The position numbers and the translations under genes were made by a program. From contig AP027304.1 in NCBI GenBank assembly GCA_036322835.1, forward strand, positions 1,116,001-1,180,000: a stretch of 64,000 nt of DNA, written 5' to 3'. Under the pieces are notes generated by a model. The model was given only the letters and a program-made list of their open reading frames with translations, was not told where the DNA came from and made no database searches. Shown one piece after another: positions 9,405 through 17,921 of the stretch (positions are counted from its first letter, which is position 1; every line of letters starts with the position of its first letter). Origin of the DNA: Tenuifilaceae bacterium CYCD. GTDB taxonomy: Bacteria; Bacteroidota; Bacteroidia; Bacteroidales; Tenuifilaceae.

Positions 9405-11081
9405 CTAGAATCCAAAATTCAACCCAGCACAAATAATTGTATTCTTTCCCTGGAACGATTTTGGCGTGTATAAATCCAAGTAATACTGCGCTGTTTTTCC
9501 ATCCACATCATATCCCTTAATATCGCTCTGTGTAACACTAAGGAAAAGCCACGAATCGTGAATAAACTCCCAACGGGTAGTTAAACTCATGGTTGTATTC
9601 TTCCAGGTAACATCCTGCATATAGGGGAGCAGATCAACGGTACTACCATCGGTATAGGCATACTCGTTGCCATGCTTTGCAATAAAAAACTCACCCTTAA
9701 TGGTAAGACCTCTAAATGGTTTTGCTTCCGCAGCAAAATAAATTTCCTCTGAATTATCGCGCAAGTAATATCCTAAGTTAAACTTATTGGTCTCGAACGT
9801 GGTGGTTTCCACCCTATGCTTATAAACAATTGGGTTTACCCTTGTGTACTCAACAGTTAATGCAACATTAGGAATTGGCCAATTCGATAATCGAGCCCCG
9901 CCCTTATAGGATAAAAAGTTATGACGATCGGGATCGTTAACCCTTGTAACAGAAAATTCATCAATAAAAAGCGATCCGTACAAATGAAGATATTTAATTC
10001 GCCTAATACTTAAATCGATAAACATCTGCGAGTTTTGGTTATCGATATTATGGTTTAGGGTATGGTCTATCGATTTATAAAACATTATAGGAATTAAGTA
10101 GGCGGGCTGTATATGCAAATCGGAGTAAACAATCGAATTTCCCACCGAGAAGCCAATACCCCGAAAAGGATAAAAGGTTAAAAGATTTGCAGCAATGTAC
10201 TTGTCGCGGTAAACCGCACGGTAATCGCCATTGGATGTAGTGTAAGAACGGCTACTATCCACCACCTCCGATACTAACCAGCCATGAATATAGTTCAGTT
10301 CAAACCAATCCACAGGCTTTAACTGCAGCTTAATCATGCCAAACGATGGCGTTCGACCCGAGAGTATGGTTGCTCCGTGGTAGTTTGTTCCCCACTGAAT
10401 ATGATCCTTCACCAACCCAAACGATCCCCAACGCCAATTATAGGTAACACCACCCCTCATCTCGGAGTAATCGCCCCCCTCGCGCCCCTGAACATTTACC
10501 TTATAGTTTCCCCCTTCGATTTGGGTAAAATAGGTAGGTTTGGCAAGTATCTCGGTTTGGTAGTTATCGCGCAAACTACCGTAAATGGCAAACTTTCCAA
10601 CATAACCCCAAGCCTCTGCCCCACCCCAGGTATGCCTGATATTATTGGCACCACCAGCATACTCACGAATTCCCCATATTGGACGGATTGAAAATGTGAA
10701 AAGCGAATCCTTATAATGGAGACCATAGGGTAAAAATCCAAGATTCAACCTATCGCGGATAATAATGTTTCCTTTTCTATCCTTTGTGTAAGGGTTCTGG
10801 TTACCATCGGCAAAAATGGAGTACTGCCTAAGGTAAAAGTTCAACTCCTTCCTCTGGCGTTTTGTAAGCAAGTCGATATTCTTGTTTGCTTCCTCCAGGC
10901 AGGTATATATAAACTTAGCTGAGTAAGGCTTAACCGCAGCATTGGTATTGATATACCCATAGGCGGACATCTCGTCCAGAAACTCATATATCCCTGAATT
11001 GTTGAAATGGACAGGAATGTCCTGCGCCTTTGTCAGCGTAATTATACTAACAAGCAATAAAAGCAATACAACTCTTCGCAT
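9405..11081 (-). CDS. Wzi-type capsule assembly outer-membrane protein
   Basis: A 558-residue protein with a clear signal peptide (MRRVVLLLLLVSIITLTKAQ), then IPVHFNNSGIYEFLDEM, an opening typical of the Bacteroidota Wzi-like capsule assembly family (Pfam Caps_assemb_Wzi). The rest is alternating aromatic/polar beta-strand sequence ending in F-G-F, as expected for an outer-membrane barrel. In known systems Wzi barrels bind capsule at the cell surface and help anchor it. The gene stands alone, about 5 kb from the polysaccharide operon at 16-31.7 kb, with which it may work; that link is inference. Gene order would also allow a separate role in a surface-polymer pathway. The downstream side is the 129-bp tandem array; upstream is a repeat island. 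Confidence 0.85.
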   Translation of the reverse strand: MRRVVLLLLLVSIITLTKAQDIPVHFNNSGIYEFLDEMSAYGYINTNAAVKPYSAKFIYTCLEEANKNIDLLTKRQRKELNFYLRQYSIFADGNQNPYTKDRKGNIIIRDRLNLGFLPYGLHYKDSLFTFSIRPIWGIREYAGGANNIRHTWGGAEAWGYVGKFAIYGSLRDNYQTEILAKPTYFTQIEGGNYKVNVQGREGGDYSEMRGGVTYNWRWGSFGLVKDHIQWGTNYHGATILSGRTPSFGMIKLQLKPVDWFELNYIHGWLVSEVVDSSRSYTTSNGDYRAVYRDKYIAANLLTFYPFRGIGFSVGNSIVYSDLHIQPAYLIPIMFYKSIDHTLNHNIDNQNSQMFIDLSIRRIKYLHLYGSLFIDEFSVTRVNDPDRHNFLSYKGGARLSNWPIPNVALTVEYTRVNPIVYKHRVETTTFETNKFNLGYYLRDNSEEIYFAAEAKPFRGLTIKGEFFIAKHGNEYAYTDGSTVDLLPYMQDVTWKNTTMSLTTRWEFIHDSWLFLSVTQSDIKGYDVDGKTAQYYLDLYTPKSFQGKNTIICAGLNFGF

Positions 11082-11228
11082 AAATTTAATCCTTTAGAAC
11101 ACCGATAACACAAATAGAACAGATTAAAACAAATGTAATATAATATTGGTAATATTGAGTGACATGTGATTGGTGACAAGTGACACACAAAATACAAAGT
11201 CCACAATACTACCCTAAAAGACCGTTTC

Positions 11229-11826
11229 CTGATGTCCGCTGTGCCAGGAATGAAAGACAAAGAAAACATACCTGCGCACGCAGGAATCCATCTTTTTAAC
11301 CGTAATGCATTCTCATTGCCAACGCGTAACATTTACAATCCCCATCCCTTGCGATGCGAACAAACCAACTCCATGTAACAAATGGCCAATGCGTGCATCG
11401 CCTTTCAATGCTCCGCACTAAACCCCCGGGTTGAAACCCGGTGCTATTCTCAATTAACCCCATTGGGGATTATGCATTAATATAGAAACCATACCGCACC
11501 AAAACGCTTGGCATAAAAGGGATACCCGATGGGTACCCCTTTCCGGCCTTGATCTTCTTTGCATCTTTCTTGTATCAAGACAAGAAAGATGATTTAACGA
11601 AGCATAACAGATGTTTACAGGTTGAAGATAGTAAATGGAAAGAGCACGCGTTAGAAACGCGCGCCAGCAAAGAGTATTTAACGATCACAACATTGGACTG
11701 TTGGTAAGTTTGCTTTTTTAGATTCCTGATCTCCGCTACGCTGCGTCAGGAATGTTTGGGTATGGGTAATTGCTCTATTCAACATTCCTGCGCAAGCAGG
11801 AATCCATCTTGCGCATTCAATAACGC
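11229..11826 (+). repeat. Multi-hairpin repeat element, copy A (in gap 11082-11908)
   Basis: First of three copies of one element. The core 11289-11704 is flanked by two small palindromes: an 8-bp stem ATTCCTGC/GCAGGAAT type and an ATTCCTGA...TCAGGAAT type. Inside lie successive stems: CCGGGTT/AACCCGG, CCCC/GGGG, a short GGGATACCC hairpin at 11519, and CATCTTTCTTG/CAAGAAAGATG (11 bp, perfect). The remaining parts of the gap are heptamer text such as GTGACAT-GTGATTG-GTGACAA-GTGACAC at 11160-11188. No gene is supported in 11082-11908; reading frames across it follow the repeat. Confidence 0.85.
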
Positions 11827-11908
11827 AGGACTCCTGATCTATGTTTCATTCGGAAATGGTTTGGAAAAATCGTATTATCTATAAAATTTTTCTCTTCCTT
11901 GAAAAATA

Positions 11909-12544
11909 CTACTCAGCGTGGTTATCCAGGTAATTCAAAACGGCAGATTCAATTCTTTTTTTTACTTGCTTCCAGGTTATCTTAGTATTTTCCAACAAGA
12001 TTGGCCAATCGGCAAGATCAACATCATCAAAATAAACAAGGCTCTTAAGTATATGAGTATCGTTTCTCTGCGAGTATTTTTTCTGATAAAAAGTAAGCAT
12101 CTGCTCTATACTATAGTTGGCAAGTGCATAGTATATATCTATATAATCCTTGGATCGTTGTCCGCTCACCGATATTGCATTTAGTTTCATGGCTATGATA
12201 TCCTGCACCGACAGCAATCGAATTCCGCCCTGCTGCAATATTGGAAATAAATAGGGGTATCTGTGGGCAATTAAATCCACCTTAATTGAATTAATACTAC
12301 CCTTAATTGTATTCTGTGCCGTGAAGTTAACTTGAAACGGAAAGTCATGCTGTATCTGCTCGAGCAGCCCCAAGGCATCAAAATCAGTGTTTGTAAACAA
12401 ATCTATATCAACCGACTTCCGATGCCCATATATAAGAGCAAGGGCTGTACCTCCCACAAGGTAGAAGTTGCTAAGATATGCCTTAGTTTGAAGTGACTCT
12501 ATGAGTTCCAGTGTTGTGGACTCAACTGTTTGCGTGTGTAACAT
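11909..12544 (-). CDS. AbiEii/AbiGii-like nucleotidyltransferase (toxin)
   Basis: A 211-residue protein. Near the N-terminus it has VGGTALAL followed by HRKSVDIDLF, the G-[GS]...D-x-D nucleotidyltransferase signature of the AbiEii/type IV toxin family. Then come the conserved middle region with KLNAISVSGQRSKDYIDIYY and a helical C-terminus. Family members transfer nucleotides, for example onto tRNA acceptor ends, and cause growth arrest or phage defence. Its start overlaps the end of the upstream DUF6922-like gene by 46 bases, the translational coupling usual for toxin-antitoxin pairs. The pair sits between multi-hairpin repeats, consistent with acquired DNA. Toxicity is inferred from the family; a non-toxic nucleotidyltransferase role is possible. 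Confidence 0.85.
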   Translation of the reverse strand: MLHTQTVESTTLELIESLQTKAYLSNFYLVGGTALALIYGHRKSVDIDLFTNTDFDALGLLEQIQHDFPFQVNFTAQNTIKGSINSIKVDLIAHRYPYLFPILQQGGIRLLSVQDIIAMKLNAISVSGQRSKDYIDIYYALANYSIEQMLTFYQKKYSQRNDTHILKSLVYFDDVDLADWPILLENTKITWKQVKKRIESAVLNYLDNHAE

Positions 12545-12807
12545 TTGAATGATTCCAAGGGAATTCCGAAATAAAGCGAAACGAAGTTTAATGTTTTTGG
12601 ATCCAGGTAGTTTAAAGTCGTAATAACTTCGATAAATTCTTTTTTACCAAAATATTTTATAAGACCATGTATCTCCTTAACTGTACCCAAAGATATAATG
12701 CGATCTACTATTAGTCTTTTAGACTTTATTGGGTCTAACGAACTAATGTCGATATCCCAAAAGTATTGAGGATTGAGTGGGGGCAATATGTTTTTAGACC
12801 TTGTCAT
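12499..12807 (-). CDS. DUF6922-like small protein, probable antitoxin partner
   Basis: A 102-residue basic protein (opening MTRSKNILPPLNPQYFWDID). I recognise the LNPQYFWDID...RLIVDRIISLGT pattern of small Bacteroidota proteins (DUF6922) that are regularly encoded just before AbiEii-like nucleotidyltransferases. The internal part is predicted helical with no membrane segment. It is first in a two-gene unit and overlaps the toxin-like gene by 46 bases. The antitoxin role rests on gene order and co-occurrence; no DNA-binding motif can be named with certainty. Confidence 0.75.
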   Translation of the reverse strand: MTRSKNILPPLNPQYFWDIDISSLDPIKSKRLIVDRIISLGTVKEIHGLIKYFGKKEFIEVITTLNYLDPKTLNFVSLYFGIPLESFKCYTRKQLSPQHWNS

Positions 12808-12892
12808 AATTTATACTTAACAAATATATGAAAATACCCGATTTTATGCAAGATAGGAATTCCTTCATGGATTATCTTCGTCGAATTCCAGT

Positions 12893-13566
12893 TTCTGATC
12901 TCCGCTATGCTGCGTCAGGAATGTTTTGGTATGGGTAATTGCTCTATTCAACATTCCTGCGTAAGCAGGCATGCATCTTTTTAACCGTAATGCATACTCG
13001 TTGCCAACGCGTAAAATTTACAATCCTCATCCCTTGCGATGCTAACAAACCAACTCCATGTAACAAAGGGCAAATGCAGCATCGCCTTTTAATGCTCCGC
13101 ACTAAACCCCCGGGTTGAAACCCGGCACTATTCATGTTAAACTCCCTTGGGGCTTATGCATTAATGTAGAAACCATACCGCACCAAAACGCTTGGCATAA
13201 AAGGGATGCCCGAGAATGGGTCGGAGGCGGTTCGGGGCGGGGGTTCTCGGAGCGATGCTGTTTGAGCCCCACCCGAAGGGTCGGGGCGAGTTGCATCGCG
13301 CGGCAGAACTGCACCCGGGGCACCCGTCGGGCATCCCTTTCCGGCCTTGATCTTCTTTGCATCTTTCTTGTATCAAGACAAGAAAGATGATTTAACGAAG
13401 CATAACAGATGTTTACAGGTTGAAGATAGTAAATGGAAAGAGCACGCGTTAGAAACGCGCGCCAGCAAAGAGTATTTAACGATCACAACATTGGACTGTT
13501 GGTTTTTCTAAAGTTTGCATTTTTGGATTCCTGATCTCCGCTACGCTGCGTCAGGAATGTTTCGGT
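12893..13566 (+). repeat. Multi-hairpin repeat element, copy B
   Basis: Same element as copy A, core 12974-13502. It is flanked by the same two small palindromes and shares the downstream pair with copy C, so B and C form a tandem with a 637-bp period. It differs from A mainly by a 135-bp GC-rich palindromic segment in place of A's 22-bp hairpin. Reading frames crossing it (for example 13115-13390) follow the repeat and occur again in copy C, so they are not called as genes. Nothing else is seen between 12808 and 14372. Confidence 0.88.
13203..13337 (+). repeat. GC-rich palindromic insert in copy B
   Basis: Bounded by a perfect 11-bp inverted repeat GGGATGCCCGA / TCGGGCATCCC. It contains further nested stems (CCGAGAA/TTCTCGG, GCGATGC/GCATCGC, CCCC-CCC/GGG-GGGG). 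Its GC content is far above the surroundings. Copy A has only a 22-bp hairpin (11519-11540) at this point. Confidence 0.85.
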
Positions 13567-14250
13567 ATGGGCAATCGCTCTACTCAACATACCTGCGTAA
13601 GCAGGTATCCATCTTTTAGCCTGAACTACAAATTCTCTGCTGATGCACAGTATCTACAATCGGAATCCCTTGCGATGCTAACAAACCAACTCCATGTAAC
13701 AAAGGGCCAATGCGTGCATCGCCTTTTAATGCTCCGCACTAAACCCCCGGGTTAAAACCCGACACTATTCTCAATTAACCCCATGGGGGCTTATGCATTA
13801 ATGTAGAAACCATACCGCACCAAAACGCTTGGCATAAAAGGGATGCCCGAGAATGGGTCGGGTGCGGTTCGGGGCATGGGTTCTCGGAGCGATGCTGTTT
13901 GAGCCCCACCCGAAGGGTCGGGGCGAGTTGCATCGCGCGGCAGAACTGCACCCGGGGTACCCGTCGGGCATCCCTTTCCGGCCTTGATCTTCTTTGCATC
14001 TTTCTTGTATCAAGACAAGAAAGATGATTTAACGAAGCATAACAGATGTTTACAGGTTGAAGATAGTGAATGGAAAGAGTACGCGTTAGAAACGCGCGCC
14101 AGCAAAGAGTATTTAACGATCACAACATTGGACTGTTGGTAAGTTTGCATTTTTGGATTCCTGATCTCCGCTACGCTGCGTCAGGAATGGTTAGGTATGG
14201 GCAATTGCTCTGTTAATCATACCTGCGCACGCAGGCATCCATCTTCGAAA
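13530..14250 (+). repeat. Multi-hairpin repeat element, copy C
   Basis: Third copy, core 13610-14140, directly after copy B and like it carrying the GC-rich insert. The start of its core has drifted (Phe/Ser-type substitutions in the first 60 bases), but from about 13664 it is nearly identical to A and B. It ends in the same palindrome pair (about 14157-14245). Confidence 0.88.
13840..13974 (+). repeat. GC-rich palindromic insert in copy C
   Basis: Same length (135 bp) and same 11-bp inverted-repeat arms as the insert in copy B, with a handful of substitutions such as GGTGCGG for GGAGGCGG. Confidence 0.85.
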
Positions 14251-14372
14251 AATGTGCTACTACAGGATGGTTTTATAGTAATAAACACCTGCAATGAAAA
14301 CTTTCACAAAAAACGGATCGTCCAGCGCTACCAACACCAAACGACCCGCAGTATTACTTACAAAAAAGAATT

Positions 14373-15305
14373 CTAGTTGGGCATCAACTCAATATTCTTT
14401 AATGTATCCCCATCGTCCATTACCTCAACCGACATGGTTACCGGCTGAAATCCCGACTTATCAATCCGCACCTGGTAATTCCCAATATCCACATTCCGGC
14501 TACGGAATTTGCCCTCGGTATTGGTGTAGCAAACGGGAACCCCTGCATCTAAAATCTCTACCCCAACATTAGCAAGAGCTTCTTTTGTTATAGAGTGGGT
14601 TATTAATCCCGATAAGCGACCTAACCCATCGGTGGCGCTACTTTGCTTGAAGTGTATTATGCTCTGATCGAAGAACGAGTTGCACCTATCGTCATCGCCC
14701 GGATAAGTATAGGCTATAAAGTGTAGATTCTTAATTAACTGAAGCTCCAGCGCTGTTCGGGTAGATTTTGTATTACTTTTAATTACCGATACAGTCCCTT
14801 TTTGGTTCATCTGGTTGCTACGAGCCGCGGTGTAACTTGTTTGAAAATCGGTAAAAACCCGAACAAACTCATCGCCCACCTCGCCTGCATGATTGGCGGC
14901 CACCCTGGCCATTCGAACAATCAATGTCTCAATATTCGACTTTTTGGCACTACGGTACTCGCTAATCCCGTTGGGGAAAAACTCGATGTAGTTGGACGAA
15001 TCCTTACCAAACAAGCTCTTAATTAACCCCTCGCGGCGGCTAACCTCATCCTTAAAGCTCACCATAATATCGTCAACCATCTTGGTATGCGATTTTTGGA
15101 GCGCACGGCTGGTGGCCTCGCTACTTATCTGCCCAAAGTACTGATTATGGGCTGTGGTTGTTTCGGTAATCAGCGTAGTAAATACGCCGCCCTCGTTATT
15201 GGCGGTTAATCGCTGAATGTGATCCTCGGAGAAGACCTTTAACTTGTCGTCACTGATGCTCTTTGCACCAAAGTGATTCCTGAATAATGTAATTAAATTA
15301 ATCAT
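14373..15305 (-). CDS. Unrecognised protein with C-terminal carboxypeptidase-regulatory-like domain
   Basis: A 310-residue protein. Residues 1-230 look mainly helical, without a signal peptide or membrane segment, and I do not recognise a family. Residues about 233-310 (LSGLITHSITKEALANVGVE..., then a stretch with NTEGKFRSRNVDIGNYQVRI) form a carboxypeptidase-regulatory-like Ig fold. That fold is usually outside the cytoplasm, which is odd given the missing signal peptide. The gene is transcribed leftward alone; about 210 bases of very AT-rich DNA and the 42-bp tandem array precede it. The N-terminal half has regular helix spacing suggestive of a helical bundle. No function is assigned. Confidence 0.7.
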   Translation of the reverse strand: MINLITLFRNHFGAKSISDDKLKVFSEDHIQRLTANNEGGVFTTLITETTTAHNQYFGQISSEATSRALQKSHTKMVDDIMVSFKDEVSRREGLIKSLFGKDSSNYIEFFPNGISEYRSAKKSNIETLIVRMARVAANHAGEVGDEFVRVFTDFQTSYTAARSNQMNQKGTVSVIKSNTKSTRTALELQLIKNLHFIAYTYPGDDDRCNSFFDQSIIHFKQSSATDGLGRLSGLITHSITKEALANVGVEILDAGVPVCYTNTEGKFRSRNVDIGNYQVRIDKSGFQPVTMSVEVMDDGDTLKNIELMPN

Positions 15306-15515
15306 TGTAAATACTTTTTATGATTTTAGTTATACATAATAAAATTAAATAGAATATCACAAAAAGTCAATATTTTTTATAATAAATTATTATACAATAT
15401 TATAATCACAGTACGATTGTTTAATATATTTGCATTTTCACACGACTGTTTAATTATTGATTGTTTTTATAAACATTAAGTGATATTTATTTAATTAAAC
15501 ATATTTCTATTCCAT

Positions 15516-15893
15516 AAGCATACTTGTTTTGTGGAATGCTGTAAAAATTAATTTCGGTTACATTCCAGCTTTTAGGAACGTTACCATAAAAAGTTTTTAT
15601 TAGCTTCTCAATTTTGGGAAAGCCATCGCAAAAAGTTTCGGAGGCATTCCGAATTTTTAGAATGGCACTTTATGAGGTTATTATGGTATTCCTAATTTTG
15701 GGAATGGCACCTTAATAAGTTTTTATGGCCTTCAAAATTTTTGGAAGGCCATCGCAAAAAGGTTTTGTGGCTTTCCATTTTTTGGGAATGGCACTTTAAA
15801 AAGAATTTATGGTGCTCTCAATTTTGGGAAAGGCACTACAAAAAGTTTTGGTGGCATTCCATTTTTTGGGAAAGGCATAAAAAGAAATTACCA
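15516..15893. repeat. 42-bp tandem repeat array, nine units
   Basis: Units begin at 15516, 15558, 15600, 15642, 15684, 15726, 15768, 15810 and 15852, an exact 42-base step throughout. Each unit has a small inverted repeat (for example TGGCCTTC...GAAGGCCA) around an A/T core, followed by a CNNNAAAAAG linker. Because 42 is a multiple of three, the array reads as 14-residue periods (W-x-S-x-F-W-E-x-H-x-K-K) on the plus strand, but stops occur in three units. The rest of 15306-16005 is AT-rich with no gene seen. Confidence 0.92.
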
Positions 15894-16005
15894 CCAACCT
15901 CCTAGGTTTAGGATGATTGATGGTAATATTTATCTCTCTACTTTAGATCGCTATTACGCTGATTAACCAGGAAATTTCAAATCTACGAGAACTATCCTCC
16001 CTATT

Positions 16006-16830
16006 TTATTTGAGCTCCATCTGAATTAACCCCCACTTTACCATATTCTTTATCCGCTGGGAAATTAGCTCTGTTGACCACTCAACATAATTATTGGTCC
16101 AACGCTGCGGATGCACTGTAATCATAATCTGATTGGGAAGTCTATCCTCCTTGACGGCTTTTATTATATCGTTAGTTGTGCGAAAGACTAACCCTTGCTT
16201 TATCCATTGCTCCTGCTGGGGCATCTTATCTCGTACAGAGTATTTATATCCATTCCAACAACGGCCCGTGTCTGTTAAATAAAAGAACTTATCGAAATCA
16301 ATGTCGAAGTATGGTTCCCCGGTAATTCCTAATTGTCTATAATCGTACTTCTTCCAGATGTCTCTATTGTCAAATGCCGATTTCGGACTACCATGCATAC
16401 ATATGGTTTTAACTGGGTATATTTTACGTAATTCTTCCAAATTCTCACAAAACTCATTATATGCTACATCTATCAGTTTTTCAAATTCTTTCTCCTTTAA
16501 TTTTTTACTTCTAACTTTTAACTTTTCACTCGATGAGTCCATCGTTTCATAATGATACCCAACCTCGTGACCCAAATCGGCAATTTGCTTAATAATATCA
16601 ATATCATAACTCTCTGGAACCATACGGAAGTAATAACTTCCCTGTATTCCCAGCTTATTTTCAATTATTGCAGTTGCAAGAGAGTTTTGGGGTTTAAGGT
16701 CGACATCGTGACGAAGAAGAATTGCTCTAGAATCGGGGCTTTTCAGAAACTGCTCAAAAGTTTGAAAACTATAACACTTTTCAAAAATTGATTCTAGAAA
16801 AAAATTATAATTAACTAAAGTAAAATCCAT
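16006..16830 (-). CDS. Polysaccharide deacetylase-like protein
   Basis: A 274-residue protein with the NodB-type metal motif RHDVD (residues 40-44) and a second motif GHEVGYHYE (87-95). No signal peptide, so a cytoplasmic role on a glycan intermediate is likely, as for deacetylase-like proteins in polysaccharide loci. Odd: residues about 99-115 (SSSEKLKVRSKKLKEKE) are encoded by a heptamer array, AAAAGTT-AAAAGTT-AGAAGTA on the coding strand. The same simple repeat fills intergenic gaps elsewhere, so an in-frame expansion or insertion seems to have occurred just after the second motif. Last gene of the polysaccharide operon; its start overlaps the stop of the DUF354 gene by one base. Confidence 0.8.
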   Translation of the reverse strand: MDFTLVNYNFFLESIFEKCYSFQTFEQFLKSPDSRAILLRHDVDLKPQNSLATAIIENKLGIQGSYYFRMVPESYDIDIIKQIADLGHEVGYHYETMDSSSEKLKVRSKKLKEKEFEKLIDVAYNEFCENLEELRKIYPVKTICMHGSPKSAFDNRDIWKKYDYRQLGITGEPYFDIDFDKFFYLTDTGRCWNGYKYSVRDKMPQQEQWIKQGLVFRTTNDIIKAVKEDRLPNQIMITVHPQRWTNNYVEWSTELISQRIKNMVKWGLIQMELK

Positions 16831-17912
16831 TATTTGAAATTATTCTGGTAATCCGGATTATTCTTCATTATTTTAACGCTTTGAGGATAGTTTTCAATAA
16901 ACCAAACATAAAATGCGGTAACATCAATTTTTTCTTTTAACATATTATTTCGTCTGTCTCTATAAACGTCTCTATTTATCTTAAAAATATCTTGGATTAA
17001 AGGAACTATTTTCTCTTTTGATTTTGGAGATAAACTATGTGTTAATTGATATCTATATTCAAGTTCATTAATTATACTAATTTTATTTGCGAAATTATTA
17101 ATTCTAATTGAAGGCGTTCCTAGCATTGCACATTCTACTGCCATTGATTGGCTATCGCCAATAAAAAGATCTGCAAAGTAAAGAATATGATGTATATCTT
17201 TTTCTTTAATATTAAGAATATGTCTTTCAAATTCTTTGGGTAAAGCCTTTTCTGTTGAAATATATACCATACCCAATTTGTTTAAATAATCAACAATGTT
17301 CCTTAATGTAACTAAATCTAACCCTCTAGCATTGATATCATGATAAGCATTTTGATTTACCGTTCGAATAATAAAATATTTTTTATCTTTTATATAAAAA
17401 TTCTTTACGCTTTCATCGGGAGTAAACCAATTTGGGTGTAAGTAGGCTAATTTGTGATAACCAGCATAACCAATCTTTTTAAATGAAAAAGGCCACGTTT
17501 TAACAACTTTAGCAGAAAGGATAGTACTTACGAAAGGGTAAGTTATTATTCCTTGAAGATATGTATATGTTATATCGTCTTCAGCATTAAAAATGCACTT
17601 TCTATTTAACAGAAAACTAACCCAACTCAATTGCGACAAGCACGTTACAAATAGGTCTGGCTTATTATTTTTAAGTTCTCTATAAATCCTATTGGTTGAA
17701 AAGAATAATTTGTTTGCTTTTGCAAGTAATCCTTCATTGGGTTTTGTTTGTGCAATAATTGTGTACTTGAAATTATAAGAATCGAGCAACTTCTTTAATA
17801 TATCCTTATCACTAATAAATATTAAAATTTCATGATCCTTTTTAAGAATTTGCATTGCGTTCTTATATAAATGAAAGTGCGCAGGATGCCCAAGACCAAA
17901 TGCTATTTTCAT
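16830..17912 (-). CDS. DUF354-family protein (GT-B/epimerase-like fold)
   Basis: A 360-residue protein beginning MKIAFGLGHPAHFHLYKNAM, the characteristic opening of DUF354 proteins, which resemble UDP-GlcNAc 2-epimerases and GT-B glycosyltransferases. The C-terminal half contains the FIGDSQSMAVECAMLGTP stretch (about residues 251-268), the equivalent of the nucleotide-sugar binding E/D-containing loop in that fold. No membrane segment. Encoded between the small acetyltransferase (9-base gap) and the deacetylase (1-base overlap), so probably co-translated. Likely a glycosyltransferase or sugar-modifying enzyme of the surface polysaccharide; the exact reaction is not known. Confidence 0.8.
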   Translation of the reverse strand: MKIAFGLGHPAHFHLYKNAMQILKKDHEILIFISDKDILKKLLDSYNFKYTIIAQTKPNEGLLAKANKLFFSTNRIYRELKNNKPDLFVTCLSQLSWVSFLLNRKCIFNAEDDITYTYLQGIITYPFVSTILSAKVVKTWPFSFKKIGYAGYHKLAYLHPNWFTPDESVKNFYIKDKKYFIIRTVNQNAYHDINARGLDLVTLRNIVDYLNKLGMVYISTEKALPKEFERHILNIKEKDIHHILYFADLFIGDSQSMAVECAMLGTPSIRINNFANKISIINELEYRYQLTHSLSPKSKEKIVPLIQDIFKINRDVYRDRRNNMLKEKIDVTAFYVWFIENYPQSVKIMKNNPDYQNNFK

Positions 17913-17921
17913 ATGAAAAAT

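Noticed and set aside
11042-11332. Possible 96-codon gene on the minus strand upstream of the wzi-like gene
   Set aside because: It overlaps the wzi-like start and runs through heptamer text and a palindrome; Cys/His-rich composition is typical of non-coding frames.
13115-13390. Reading frames of 70-90 codons across the GC-rich insert in copies B and C (both strands, also 13775-14013)
   Set aside because: They follow the repeat, differ between strands without a preferred one, and lack ribosome sites; the palindromic DNA explains them.
15516-15893. CRISPR array
   Set aside because: The units are direct tandem repeats without unique spacers, and no cas genes are present.
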